Assembly (NCBI GenBank): GCA_030141605.1
Contig: JAQGDQ010000833.1
Location: forward strand, 1-64,000
Reading direction: 5' to 3'
Origin: Tubiluchus corallicola
Lineage: Eukaryota; Priapulida; Priapulimorpha; Priapulimorphida; Tubiluchidae
DNA: 64,000 bases
The notes under the pieces were generated by a model. The model saw only the letters and a program-made list of their open reading frames with translations. It was not told the origin of the DNA and did no database searches. Shown here one piece after another: positions 40,550 through 52,260 of the stretch; within the stretch, counting starts at the first letter, position 1, and every line of letters starts with the position of its first letter. Made by a program: the position numbers and the translations under genes.

Positions 40550-41060
40550 AACAAAGATTAGCTAAATTTCGTGAAAAGCGCTGCTTAAAATTATACTGGA
40601 CAAGTATATAAAATAAACTGTTGGGTCATTATTAAATGTAAAACTCAAAATAATCATAAAATCTTAATTTAGAAAAAATTACTTTTCTTCAGAAGTTCTG
40701 CCAATTAGGTAATAAAAGAAATCTTGCCAAGTGCTGATAATTTTGTCAGCACGCTTTCAAATATATGTATGGCTGAGCTACTACGACTGCTACATGCGAG
40801 TTAGGATTCTAACTTTTATTTCGGAAACTTTGCTAACTAGGATCCTAACTTAAATTTTATTACTTACCCCGTTGCTTTTTTATTTGTTCTTTTATTGACT
40901 GATCAATTCACTTATATTTTCATATTAATTTGTTTACATGTCTAAATTTGCTTACTTATTTATATGTTTACCTGGAATTTACTTGGAAAGACCTCCTATA
41001 CCGTTAACCCCATAGTTCCTTTGTGGTCTTCAGCTTCTTGGGTGTTCCAGAATACACAAT
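40550..41060. other. Intergenic, no gene recognised
   Basis: AT-rich, with no recognisable gene or element end. Confidence 0.5.
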
Positions 41061-41061
41061 T

Positions 41062-42440
41062 ATTTTGATTTAAATTTATTTATGTTTATAGTGTCTATTG
41101 CAGCTTGTGGCAGTCTATTCCAGTGACTGATTACTCGCTGGTGATTTATATAGATGTTCATGGATTTCTATCTAGCAGATATACAGCAGATATACAGCAG
41201 AACACTATACCACATTATTAAGGGTGAGCATTCTCTGCCAGAAAGTGAATTCGAACCGAATCGAATTTGTGACTTTAGAATACGAATTGAACTGAACTTC
41301 AGTATTGCGAATTCGAATTGAGATTGAAAGATTTTTGGACGAGTATTCGAACCACCGGTAAAAATTAGTCTTACAAAAATCATGCAAATTACTCGATTTT
41401 GTTCTGCAGTAAAACCAATTATAATTTGTTTAAAAATGTGCACAAATGTCACAGCTAATTGCATGATGTTTCAATCATAGAGCATGATGTTTCAAATATG
41501 CGATTGAAGTGCCGAATTATTTGAATCTATAGTTTTAGATTCGAATTCGAATTAAAAAAACTCGTTCGAAACGAATATGAACATTCCGAACTACTTTATT
41601 GACCATTTGGTCTGGCGCATTGATACATAACAGCTGGGAATAGAATTATTTCCTACATCCTGTCTTGTATGACATTTAAATAATTGCCTGTTGTGTTCTT
41701 GTCTTACTTGCATCTCCATTTGGAACATGTTATTATTTGTATTATTGTTCATGCTGTTTAAAAATTTGTACTTACAGCAATTAAGTCACATCGCACTTTG
41801 CATGTTGCCAGTGTCTGTAGTTGCAGTTGCTGCAATCTATTTCAGTAAGCCAGGTTTTCTTTATTAAAGTGCAGAGTTTTGTGGCTCTACCTTGTACACC
41901 CTCAATAAGTTTAGCATTTTTCATGTAATATGGATTCCAGATTGGTGATGCATATATTAGTTATCATGCTCTATAATTGGTCTTACTCTGGATTTGTACA
42001 AGGGAAAAAATCTCTGTTCTAGACCTACTGTTCTAGACCTATTTTATCAAATGCCTTCTGAAAATCTAATCATTGGTTCCCCACATTTAAAGCTGTGGTT
42101 GTATCCTCCAGGAAATCCAGTAAGTTAGTTGTACATGAGTGCCCAGGTAAGAATCTATGTTGTGAGTCCCTTATTAATCTATTTTCTAATAAATGTTGCA
42201 TTATGGTGTCCCTGATGATTAACTCCAAGATTTTACTAGCTATTAATGTAAGTGATATATGAGTTGATATTTCTCTGGTAAGTCCTTTTGCCACTCTTGA
42301 AGATAGGTGCAATATTGACCATTCCATGCTAGTGGAGCTTCTCCTGCAGTTAATGACATGTTAAAAATTTGAGTTATTGGACTGCAACTTCTTGGACAAG
42401 CTCTTTTAAAACTCACAGTTGAATATTACTTAGCCCTAGT
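41062..42440 (-). pseudogene. Decayed LINE reverse transcriptase, interrupted by a MITE
   Basis: Reading the minus strand and allowing frameshifts: SPITQIFNMSL, then SKILELIIRDTIMQHL, NRLIRDSQHRFLPGHSCTTN and LLDFLED (42,327-42,070), then LDFQKAFDKI (about 42,035-42,068). Further down come PIWNPYYMKNAKLIEGVQGR (about 41,880-41,950) and RVISHWNRLPQAAID (about 41,100-41,145). This is the domain order of a CR1/jockey-like LINE. The catalytic DD box was not found. A hAT MITE (41,219-41,585) has inserted before the C-terminal piece. Confidence 0.82.
41219..41585. mobile_element. hAT-type MITE, TAGGGGTGAGCA family (copy 3, one end lost)
   Basis: Left end TAAGGGTGAGCATTCTCTGC with the family interior. 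The other end stops at about CGAATATGAACATTCCGAA and lacks the TGCTCACCCC terminus. It sits inside the decayed LINE. Confidence 0.83.
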
Positions 42441-42870
42441 CATTTATCTGTCTTTAATTTCGGTATCCTTTCTCTAACTAGTTCTATGTTTAAGTGAGTT
42501 AAATCTACTGCCTAACTGCTTAATGTTTGTCAAAAAGGCTTTGTATTTCTGGAACTTCATCTAAGTTCTATTTAATATCATTTTTAATTATTTATTTTTC
42601 AGTTTATTTTTTTCATTTAATTACTTTACTTTCATTAAATTTTATTCTTTCATTTGGGTACTTTGTTTTACTTCTATTTAATTACATTGTAGCAGAACTG
42701 CATTGAAATTTCTTGACATGTAATTAATTTAATTCTTCTGCATTTTTATTTATGCATAAAAATGACTAAAGATATTTGTCTGTTATACAAATCAATAAAA
42801 TATTTAGTATTATCCATCAAGTTCATCAACCAAATTTAGATAGTGGCAGTTAGAAGAGCTGCCCTGCAAC

Positions 42871-43263
42871 TAGGGGTGAGCATCGAACGTTCGAGTGCGA
42901 ACATTCAAATCGAATTCGATTCGAACGAGATTTTTTAGTTCGAACTCGATTCGAATCCAAAACTATAGATTCGAATAATTCAGCACTTCAATCACATATG
43001 TTCCTCATCATTAAAACGATTGAAACAGCGTACAATTAGCATAATTTAGCTGTGATTTATGCACACAACTTTAAACAAATTACTAGTCGTGTTATTGCAG
43101 AACAAAATCTGGTGATATGCATGATCTTTGTAAGACTAATTTTTACTGGTGGTTCGAAAATCATTCGAAAACGGTTCAAATTTGAAACACTGAAGTTCAC
43201 TTCGATTCGAATTCGAAAGTCACAAATTCGGTTCGACTCAAATTCGCTTTCTGCTCACCCCTA
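42871..43263. mobile_element. hAT-type MITE, TAGGGGTGAGCA family (copy 4) with perfect 8-bp duplication
   Basis: A 393-bp element, ends TAGGGGTGAGCA and TGCTCACCCCTA. It is flanked by CCTGCAAC at 42,863-42,870 and 43,264-43,271. This is the best preserved copy, and with 6654-7032 it sets the element borders. Confidence 0.94.
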
Positions 43264-43271
43264 CCTGCAAC

Positions 43272-44480
43272 TGCAGTGATAAATTCGAAACTCGTGAAAA
43301 GCAAAGCTAAGTCGTTGTAATTCGGGACAATATTTTCACTAAAATACTCTTGAATTTGTAATCACATTTACATGGCATTTCTGATTTGTGCTGCACTCTC
43401 GCGGTGACCCGTAGCTGAAGCCATTAAGCAAAACAGATTGGTAGTCATCATTAGGTCAAATTACGTGCTGATGTACCTTTGGTAATACTGTTTTGCAGCC
43501 ATGATTAAATTCCCATTAGGTCTCTACTGTAATGTTACAGAATTTTATTAAGATTCTGATATCGACGTTTTCTTACTTTTTATTGTACGAAATGCAACAA
43601 AGGTAGGTTAGCCGAGATCGTACTTTGTCGTTTGATTTGAGTTCTCTTAATTAGAATTTGCAAGTTTACTCGTTAAATTCATCAGTAGGTATTAAGAAAG
43701 AGTAGAACTAACGTACGATAGATGATTGTGACTGGTCAGAATGGTGCGACACTGAATTGTGCCACTTGGGGGAGACTACATTTAGGTAGATAAAATTTTT
43801 GTTAAAATGAAGATAAGGACCAAGACAAGACTCCTGGATGATGGATCTCTGTACTCGTCTACTTTATGGTTGAGAACTGCCCTGGTTGATTTGTGGGCTC
43901 GCGTAGTAAAATATTTAGTCTAAGGATTGTATTAATATTCAATACATGACAGCATCACAGCAATACAGTACGTGCCAAATATTAGACTGATATTTAAATT
44001 TAAACAAGTTTATTTTTAATGTGTGTAAGTAAATAACCAACATTTTTTTACAGAAAAAGTGGTGCAAAAAAGCAGTGATATAATACAAAATAACAAAATT
44101 ATTATGATCGTTAATAAATTCCAGGAATTGTGAAAAACATTTGGAAAGTCTAGGAATTGTGAAAAACATTTGGAATGTACCAGTAGACTGGAAAATACAT
44201 AATAAGCAGATAATAAAGCCCCCTATCTATATATAACTCACCTTTGCAGCTACCCCTATGTTTTGGCTATTTTTGAGGCTTTAATTTTGGTAGCCATTAC
44301 GTAAGGAAACCAAGACTGGGGTTATGTCATGCACTCAAATCTCTAAACAATCTTTTTTGTGGTGCTTGCACTTTAACTACAAGATCGTAATGATTTGATA
44401 CATTATATACACTATATACACAAACATAGAGCAAAAAACTAGGTATAATTAAGGGTACAAGTATCATGTTCTAGGAAGTT
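43272..44480. other. Intergenic, no gene recognised
   Basis: No conserved exon. The segment at about 44,040-44,160 (TTTTTTTACAG..GAAAAACATTTGG) resembles 51,290-51,420, probably shared LINE 3' sequence. Confidence 0.45.
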
Positions 44481-44489
44481 TGAGTGTTT

Positions 44490-44795
44490 GCAGACTTGTT
44501 TCTCGTGAATCCAATCTATATTTCGTTCTTCTATGGCACTGACATAGTATTGTCCCTTTAAACTGATTAACTGTAACTGCTTTGATGGCCTTTTAAGGTA
44601 AACCATTCCACAAATCAATTATCCCATGGCTGAAAAAATCTCTTAGATCCAGCTTTGCTCTTATCTTATACAGTTGTAACTGGTGTCCTCGTATCATCTT
44701 CCCATGACTCTCCAAAGTGAAGACGCTTCCAACGTCCACATCATCAGTTCCTTTGATGATTTTGAAAGCTTGTATTAAAGGAAGAACCAACCCTC
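44490..44795 (-). pseudogene. LINE C-terminal fragment
   Basis: The minus strand reads IQAFKIIKGTDDVDVGSVF, GHQLQLYKIRAKLDLR, FFSHGIIDLWNGLP, a stop, then KAIKAVTVNQFKG. The order (FKIIxGxDDV, RGHxxKL, R-xxFFSxRxIxxWNxLP) is the C-terminal signature of jockey/CR1-like LINEs. Dead. Confidence 0.8.
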
Positions 44796-44959
44796 GAACA
44801 ACATTTATTGTATTTTAATATGCAATTAAAAATATTGAAATCACAATACAAAATACGCGCATAGACGCGACAAAAAACAATGGCTGACTTTTACATCATT
44901 TTTTTCAAGATTACGTTTTTCAGTGCGTAACCTGCACCTCAACTTCAACATGGATTATC

Positions 44960-45095
44960 TCAGCTTAGAAATAACATAGAGCAATGAACTTGGTATCGAA
45001 ATGATCCAATTAAAATGGAGATTCAGGATATGTGAATAACTTGAAAAACTTAATTGCCGACTTATGGACGATTCTGCTATGCAAGCACATATATA
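44960..45095 (-). repeat. Interspersed repeat, inverted partner of 51,870-52,040
   Basis: Shares AACATAGAGC, ATGAACTTGGTATC, GGAGATTCAG, ATGTGAATAACT and AATTGCCGACTTATG with the reverse strand of about 51,870-52,040. Confidence 0.75.
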
Positions 45096-45800
45096 CATTT
45101 CATACACGAGTGAAAGTAAACAGTAAAATTATATTGCCATGATCAATACAAAAGTTGTGCCTCTCACTGTGTGCAATGGATGACAGCAAGGAACTAAATC
45201 CTCAAACAGATCACTGCCTGTTATTTTGCAACAACTTTTATTCCTTTTGCCCACTATTCCTATTATTTACATGATAATTTATTTTTGACTGTCTAAGAAT
45301 TATGCTTGTGTTATAAAGTATATTTCATTTGCCATTGTTCTTATGTTTTTTGTTTTCAGTTTTTGTTTGATTATTTTTATTATGCACTTATTATTACCGT
45401 GTATGAATTGTATTAACACATTGTAAGCATATCAATTTAATGCCATTCGCAACAGTTAAATTTTTATTATGAGCAATACGAATACTAATACACTGTAGCA
45501 TAGCGCTTATAAAAATGTTCATCACTAACCAAAAGGCAGCTGACTAGATCACCAATTGATCTTTCGCTGCCCTTTCTTCACATTTTTCTTTCCAAATTAA
45601 TTGTATTATAACTGTGCGTGTGTTGCAAGATAATAAAAAGATTATTATTATGCCTATCATGCATAATAATGTGTGTAATTTTATTTGCATTCACACTTTT
45701 TATGACTAGTAACGTAATTTGAATCTCTGGCTTATTTTTTTTTGCAGGTTTTACCAGGCTAATGTCACTAATGCCACCGTTGTCTGACTGAATGTGAGAA

Positions 45801-45882
45801 ATGGAACAACTGGATACTGATGGTTCAGCGAATCTCGCAAACGTTTACCTGCAAACGGCAGTAGATTTCATATATAATACAG
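45801..45882 (+). CDS. KIF26: KIF26 coding exon 1
   Basis: ATG at 45,801; 27 codons plus one base, then donor GTATTT. The exon follows a strong acceptor (TTTTTTTTGCAG, exon start 45,749). The next exon is consistent in phase (AC A G|GG CAG). Further 5' coding exons are not needed but cannot be excluded. Confidence 0.68.
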
Positions 45883-48800
45883 GTATTTTTCCCTTGTCTA
45901 CCTTGAACACTGAACAGTGATAAGTAACTTTAGATATTTGTCCGTTACTCTTGAGGTGACAAACAAGAATCTCTGTAGCATAAGGCAGTTTTTGTATGCA
46001 GTGTCAGTATTCATAAAATGTATATATGTTGTTATTCGAAATATTTCTGGGTGTCAGTCTAAAACTGCCAGAAATGGCTGAAGTCGATCAAGTACAGAAA
46101 AGGGGGAATTTGTTCAAATTTGACATTTAGCAAAATGAATCTTTACCTTTGGAACAAGTGCTAGGGTGAGAGTTTTGGGGTAAGTGCTCAGTGTTCCCAC
46201 GGTCAGGGAAAATCCTGTAAAATCCTTGAAAATACAGGCTATCCTGGAAAGTCATAAAAAGTCAAGGAAGAAGATAATTTGGTAAAAAGTTGGGGAAAAT
46301 GATGAAAATGGGGCAAAAATCCTGGGGAATTGGAAAGGGTTGCAAAAATAATCACTGTGAACCGATATTTTTCCAAATATATTTTTCAGCGATTCGTGTT
46401 CAAATAAAATTTTGCTATGACAGGCTCCCAGTTTCGATTTCTGTTCCAAAAGTAATGATCGGGTTAAGTAAATTTATTTAATGTGATTAGTGTAATTTCA
46501 TTATCACTACTGCAACTGTGTCGACTCAGTATGTGTATGAATGTCCGTACACAAAAATGTTTGAATATGTATACTGCTAATACAATTTCTGTTTATCCTG
46601 GTCAGGGAAAAGTCCCGAGAATTTATTTCAAAATTCTGTGGGAACCCTGAGTGCTAGGGTAACAGTTTAGGGGTAAGTGCTCTGGGTCCCCCACTGTCAA
46701 GGAAGATACTGTAAAATTTTTGAGAATACAGGCTATACTGGAAAGTCAGGGAAAATTCATGAAAATTTATTTTAAAATTCTGTGGAAACCCTGACTGTCA
46801 GCATTGCAGTTTTGGTGTAAGTAACAAAGATTCTACATTTTCCCCTTTCGATCAAGTTTTATTTCCCAAGTTGTTATGTACATTTTAGTTTTCCTAGAAG
46901 AACCTATTGATAAGATACCTAACTTATTTAGGAGGTAAACATAAACACATCGTCTTGAGAATGTATTTTTTGAGAATTTTAAAATCCAGACAAGCATCAC
47001 AATCTGTTTACTTATGTTACGTTCAATTTTTGTTCTTTGCTTATCCTCGCATTTCTACAATTCACTTTTCAAGATTGTATGAATCGTTTAGCCATTTTTG
47101 TTTTTTTCACTTTATAAATCAGTTGTGCAGTTGAATATAATTGTTCTTCTTCATATGCGTACATCTTTTTTGTGCTTTTCAGGGCAGCACGGTAGAGGTG
47201 GTATTCCAGCTGCTATGCTACAGTCACATAATAGTGGTCGCCAGAATTTACGATCTGATCAGTACGATAGAACCGAAATGCAAATTTACCCCCCGCAGCA
47301 TCATCACCACCATCATCATCACAAAAAGCGAAGAAAGAACTTACCCGTGGAGCCGTATCCGTTTCCCACGAACTTTTGCAATTTATTGCACTCCTCTCCG
47401 CCGCCCGTACCGCCTAGTCTGCTGAATCCCACCGGATCGAAGGAACGCAAGCAGAAGGTGAAGGTGTTCCTCCGCATCTGTCCCTCCGAATCAAACTCCT
47501 CTTTTTTTGAGATTGACGAAAAGCGACTGCAAGTGACGGTCACGGATCCTTCGTGTAACACGACCACCCTTTCCCATCGTCGTCCGGGAAACGCGCCGAA
47601 GATGTTTGCGTTCGATTCTGTGTTTTCGCCCGATATTTCTCAGAGTGAGATATGTGCTGCCGCGCTCGTTGACACCCTTCAAGCTGTAGTGGGCGGAAAG
47701 GACGGTTGCGTGTTTTGTTACGGACATGCAGCAGTTGGCAAAACTTATACTATGATAGGAAAGGATGATTCCCCGCAAAGCCTGGGAATTATCCCCTGTG
47801 CTATTTCCTGGTTATTTACACTGTTAAATGAACAGCGACAATCCTCCGGTGCTAGATTCTCGGTCCGCGTTTCTTCGGTAGAAGTTACTGGCCGTGGCGA
47901 ACTCTTAACAGATTTGTTATCTGAGCAGTCCCGCGGTGCTGAGAATTCTAACTGCATTGCACCCAGTTTGTTCTTGAGGGAGGATCCCTTCTATGGGACG
48001 CACTTGCAGAATTTAAGTGAGCTTCGAGCGCCATCTGTAGAGAAAGCCTCGTACTACCTTGACGCTGCATTGTCGGCTCGCGCCAGGTCAAGTGGCTGTG
48101 ACGCCAAGAACTCGCATATGTTGTTCACGTTGAATGTTTATCAATATCGGTTAGAGGAGTCGTCTAAAGGGGTGGCCGGTGGTCGCAGCTGTTTGCACCT
48201 CATTGACTTGGGAAGCTGCGAAAAGCAAAGCAAACTGAAGCGCGAAGAAGACAAATGCTTGTCATTGTCTGCCCTCGGCAATGTCATCAACGCTTTGGTT
48301 AACGGAATAAAACACGTTCCGTATCGGAGCAGCAAGCTAGCTCAGTTGATGAGAGAAGCATTAGGAAGCGCATCGTGTAGGTCTGTCCTCATAGCCCACG
48401 TGTCATCCAGTGCCGTGAACTACAGTGAAAGTTTGGCCGTGATACAGTTAGCTGCGCGAATCCATCGAATGCGAAGGAAGCGGGCGCACGCCAGATGCTC
48501 GGGCAGTTCTGGGGGCAGTTCTTCGGAAGAGGGTCGATTGCCTAGTGTCACCCCACTGAAATATTTGAACACCGTGCGAGACGGAAAACCGAATCTCTCC
48601 AGTGATCCAGACATGTCCAGTAGCGAGCAGTCGTGTGACACTGTCATTTACGTCGGACAGAATGGGGTCCTGTTAAGCGACAAGGATTTGACCGATAATG
48701 AAGGCCCACCACCATTACATTCAGCGTCAAGTCAAAGATATCCAATGAAAGGACATCAGCATGTTTTGTCAGACAAGACGAATTATTCATTGAATCAAAA

Positions 48801-51099
48801 TGATGAATGGCTGTGTGGTGATGACATTCAAAACCCGATATCTATGGGGCTTTGGAACTGTATCCCAGCTGACGCATTTCCTTCCCATCTGGCTACAAGA
48901 AATTGGAATGCAAGTAACAGTGTTGTTGATGATAGACAGGAACATTGGATTGACGGCCCTAAAGGACAACACAGAAGTCGTTTAATGTACTTAAATAATA
49001 CTGCAGAGCCGGCATTTCCATGGGTTCATGGCATTAGGCGTAGCATTAATCAAACGCGTTTGGAAGAACATTGGATTGATGGACCAACGTCTCCTGTTAA
49101 AGAGGAATGTTGGATAGATGGTCCGAAAGGAAAACTCGGAAAAGTGAAAATTGGCAGAACAGAACATTGGGTCAAGGGCGAATCAGATCCGTTTTTGAAA
49201 GCTAGTCGTGTAAAACTCTCCGAGCAAGAACCAGTGAGTCTTGCAAATCTTGGAAGTATATTGAATGATGACCACTCTGAAGAGGTGTGGCTCGATGCTG
49301 CACCGCACAATATTGAGAATCAAGCAGAAAAAGTGCTGTACTTGTCAACATTGTCTGAAGCAGATACCGTTTCGGATTCTACTGATATGCTGATGTGCGA
49401 CGGAGAGAGTAGCGATGCACTAAGTGCATTGAGTGCCGACAGTATTCGACGCGACACCATGATTGAGGGATCAGAGTTTAGCGTAAGCTTCATAGATTCT
49501 GAGCCACGCAATGGCGGGGGAGAGTACTTTACCATGAAGTCTAACGACAGTGATGCCAACTCCATACTTAGCTTCAATTCTGACTTGAAGGAGAAGTTCG
49601 GCGACTCTTTCGCATTTGCCCAAGATGGCTTGGCTTCTAATGCAAGCTCAGATGATTTCAGTATTCGTAAAGCTATTTCGGATTGGTCTGCAGAATTGGC
49701 GAGCAAGATGCGGACGGAAGGTAGTCCGGAACGAATCTGCAGTCACTTGGAAGAAATAGAGGCGACATTCGCGAAATTGCAGGAAGCGTCCATCAGTGAT
49801 TCTGTAAGTATGGAGAAGAGCGCTAATCAAGAAAGTCAGCTTGTTGACCAACAAAATGAACCAATATCTGCTAGAAAAACTACCAATGAACTTTGTAGTG
49901 ATTTAGAAGAAAATGAGGATACGGTATGGATGGCTGTTGATAAATTAGTATCAAGTTGTGAGGAAGAATTGGGGATCGTTAAAACGGCATCTAAATTAAC
50001 TTTTCTACAGGCTGAAGAGATGCTGCCAGTTAAGCTACATAACGAAACGATGGAAAATGTCTTTTCTGTGCCCGAAACGCGACCACAGCCAGACGGAGCC
50101 AGTAACCCAGGACTTCCGGCTGACAGTTTAAAAGACACCGATGTTGATGCTTTGGACGACTTGGATCCGGAAACTGAGAAAACTCTGAGAGCAAAGATTA
50201 GCACAATAGTTGAACAGAACAAGCCGCGAATACAGCCGAAGTATAATCAAGGCATTGTAAGTGAAAGTGCGGTAATGTATAATAACGACCTTTCCAAGAA
50301 TTTTGGTTCTTTGAAGTCAAGTCGACCTAGTAAACTGCCTCAGGCCATCTCTTTGCAGAAGTACAGTACACTGTCTACGAACATGTCATCTGATGTGACT
50401 AAATCTGGTAAAGTGACTGCAGCTGTAGATGGTGCAAAAACTCGTTCCAATGTAACACCGGAAAGAGTGCTTATAGGTTCCTTGAACGCTGGCAGCGAGA
50501 GAAGTGGTGTGTCGAAGCTTCCTCGGGCTGTAAAGTCTTCCCAACCACCTGAAATTCCTGCCAAACCCAAAAGGGATAAATTACTTCTCAGATCTAGTCA
50601 ACAAGTAAATAGAAGTGGTGCCAAACCTAGTGATAGATTAAGAGCAGAGGGTTCTAGCAGTGGCTATGAGAGCATGCCACAAGATGGCGGGCAGGACAAT
50701 ATGGCTGCCGGCCTGCTATCGGCCATTGCAAGTGATGATACATTCTTGAGTGGTCACTGTAGTAACAGCCACACTAAACAGGAAACCAACGAGACAGGAA
50801 GTCGAGGAGGTTCGAGGAGGGGTCTTCAAGACAAGGCCAAGAAATGGACAGAAGCCACTAAAAAGAAGATAACTGATCTCAGGTTGCGACAGCAGTTACT
50901 GACGGCAGAATTATCCGAGGCTAAAAAGTTACTCATGGTTGAGAACTGGAGCAGCGAGTGCCATGCTGCGGATATGGAAGAGAACGATAGTCAATCGTTC
51001 TTGGATTTACTGGAAAAGGAAACACAGATTCTAGACAAGAGAGTCCAAGCTTGCAAATCTCACATCATGATGGTGACGTGTTTCGATATCTCTGTGTAA
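45801..51099 (+). CDS. KIF26: KIF26-type atypical kinesin (kinesin-11), two coding exons
   Basis: KIF26/VAB-8 proteins bind microtubules but in studied members lack ATPase activity; they act in cell and axon migration and signalling. Exon 1 (45,801-45,882) encodes MEQLDTDGSANLA to IYNT; exon 2 (47,183-51,099) the rest, joined in phase 1, 1,332 residues. A run of eight His lies at ~67-74. The motor-like domain (~118-460) has KVKVFLRICPS, P-loop GHAAVGKT (208-215), a degenerate switch I (DAKNSHMLF for NxxSSRSH), a degenerate switch II (DLGSCE for DLAGSE) and YRSSKLAQLMREALG. These departures fit KIF26. Then follow a Ser-rich region with WIDGP-type motifs (~614-732), a basic coiled coil (~1246-1280) and the end ACKSHIMMVTCFDISV. 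It is shorter than vertebrate KIF26A/B. The 3' exon is very large, as in the family. Confidence 0.92.
46189..46649 (-). mobile_element. hAT-like element with CAGGGTTCCCACAG end (copy 3) in KIF26 intron 1
   Basis: A 461-bp inverted relative of 13,960-14,380 and 35,617-36,068: ends CAGTGTTCCCACGGTCAGGG and GTGGGAACCCTG. It is flanked on both sides by AGTGCT, though this is part of a larger duplication (see 46,650-46,800). Confidence 0.78.
46650..46800 (+). repeat. Truncated tandem duplicate of the preceding element and its flank
   Basis: AGTGCTAGGGT, AGTTTAGGGGTAAGTGCTC, CCCACTGTCAAGGAAG and ATACAGGCTATACTGGAAAG repeat the flank and start of 46,157-46,260. It then jumps to the element's other end (TTTTAAAATTCTGTGGAAAC). 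It is a duplicate with the centre deleted. Confidence 0.75.
47183..51099 (+). CDS. KIF26: KIF26 coding exon 2 (motor domain to C-terminus)
   Basis: A 3.9-kb coding exon starting after TGTGCTTTTCAG at 47,182 and ending in TAA. It holds the whole motor-like domain and tail. Sequence open before 47,183 is intron that happens to lack stops. Confidence 0.95.
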
Positions 51100-51192
51100 G
51101 TATAAATGTATTGTATGTGTACACTGTACAGATATTATTATTATTATTATTATATACCACATTTATGTATGTATAATATTGTATATTGTTAC

Positions 51193-51198
51193 AATAAA
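51193..51198 (+). terminator. KIF26 polyadenylation signal
   Basis: Canonical AATAAA 94 bp after the KIF26 stop codon. Confidence 0.65.
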
Positions 51199-51869
51199 AC
51201 ATCCTATTCTATTTTAGTTAATACAGTTAGGTCTATTCACTTAATTACATAAGCTACATGAGTAAGTAAGTAAGTATCTTTATTTTATCACCTTTTTTAC
51301 AAGAAAAACACCGAGCATGAAGCGATAATATGATACAAAGTGACAAGATTATTAAATGAATAAATTATCTGAGTTAATGATATTCAAGTGATTGGTGAAA
51401 GGGTGGCGAAAAACATCAAGTTACCAAAGTCAACCACCCTGTAAGTAATGTAACTATTAGTAATTAATTATATGCGCAATTATCTTGACGAAGATTTCAG
51501 AATAAGGTGTGATAAATGGAGCATACAGTTTACTGCTCACAAAGTATTTTGAAGTCATGAAGTATTTTAACGTAAAAAAATCCTGTTTAATGACACAGGC
51601 AAATCTGTAAAAGCATCTTCTAAGGTATTTTAAATATAGTCGTAATGAAACTCGTATGTTATGTAAATATATTGTATAACTACATTTATACAAACTGTTA
51701 TCACTAATGCGTTGTATGTGCTTGGCTATGTGTAAGACTTTTGTGAGCAGTGTGGTTCATTGTTTATCACACGCTTACTAAGAACAATTTCTTTAGCTGT
51801 GTTTACATTATTTTCTATGACATTATACTGCCTGTGTAATAGAATACTTGAACACATATTCGTGTGCTT

Positions 51870-52040
51870 GCAAGGCAAAATTGTGCATAAGTCGCCAATT
51901 AAGCTTTTTTAGTTATTCACATATTCTGAATCTCCATTTCATGATACCAAGCTCATCGCTCTATGTTATTTCTAAGCTGAGATAATCCACATTGAAGTTG
52001 AGGTGCTGGTTGCGCACTGAAAAATGTAACCTTGAGAAAA
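51870..52040 (+). repeat. Interspersed repeat, inverted partner of 44,960-45,095
   Basis: Shares AAGTCGCCAATTAAG, AGTTATTCACATATTCTGAA, CTCCATTT and GAGATAATCCA with the reverse strand of 44,930-45,095. Confidence 0.75.
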
Positions 52041-52059
52041 TCACTGTTAAAATTAGCCA

Positions 52060-52260
52060 TTGTTTTTTATCGCATTTCTATAAAGCACTTAGCAACCGTA
52101 CAAACTTTGGTTGCTATGGACTTTGCAAGAGCACATTGAAGTTATGCTCAAATCCAATAGATGGCCCTTTCTGATGAAGATCTGGGCTTGTCAACAGAAA
52201 AAACCCGAAACATACTGACTGCTTCGACGAGCTACTATTGGAGTTTGAAAATACAAATTT
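52060..52260 (+). repeat. ~190-bp interspersed repeat (copy 1)
   Basis: TTCTATAAAGCACTTAGCA, TTGCTATGGACTTTGCAAGA, GAAGATCTGGGCTTG and ACGAGCTACTAT match 56,860-57,050 in order and orientation. Confidence 0.82.

Noticed and set aside
47098-47182. Extension of the KIF26 frame upstream of the splice acceptor
   Set aside because: A strong acceptor (TGTGCTTTTCAG) lies at 47,182, and a phase-matched coding exon exists at 45,801-45,882. The upstream codons look like intron.
47319-50570. Many minus-strand open frames opposite KIF26
   Set aside because: They are shadows of the long KIF26 exon.
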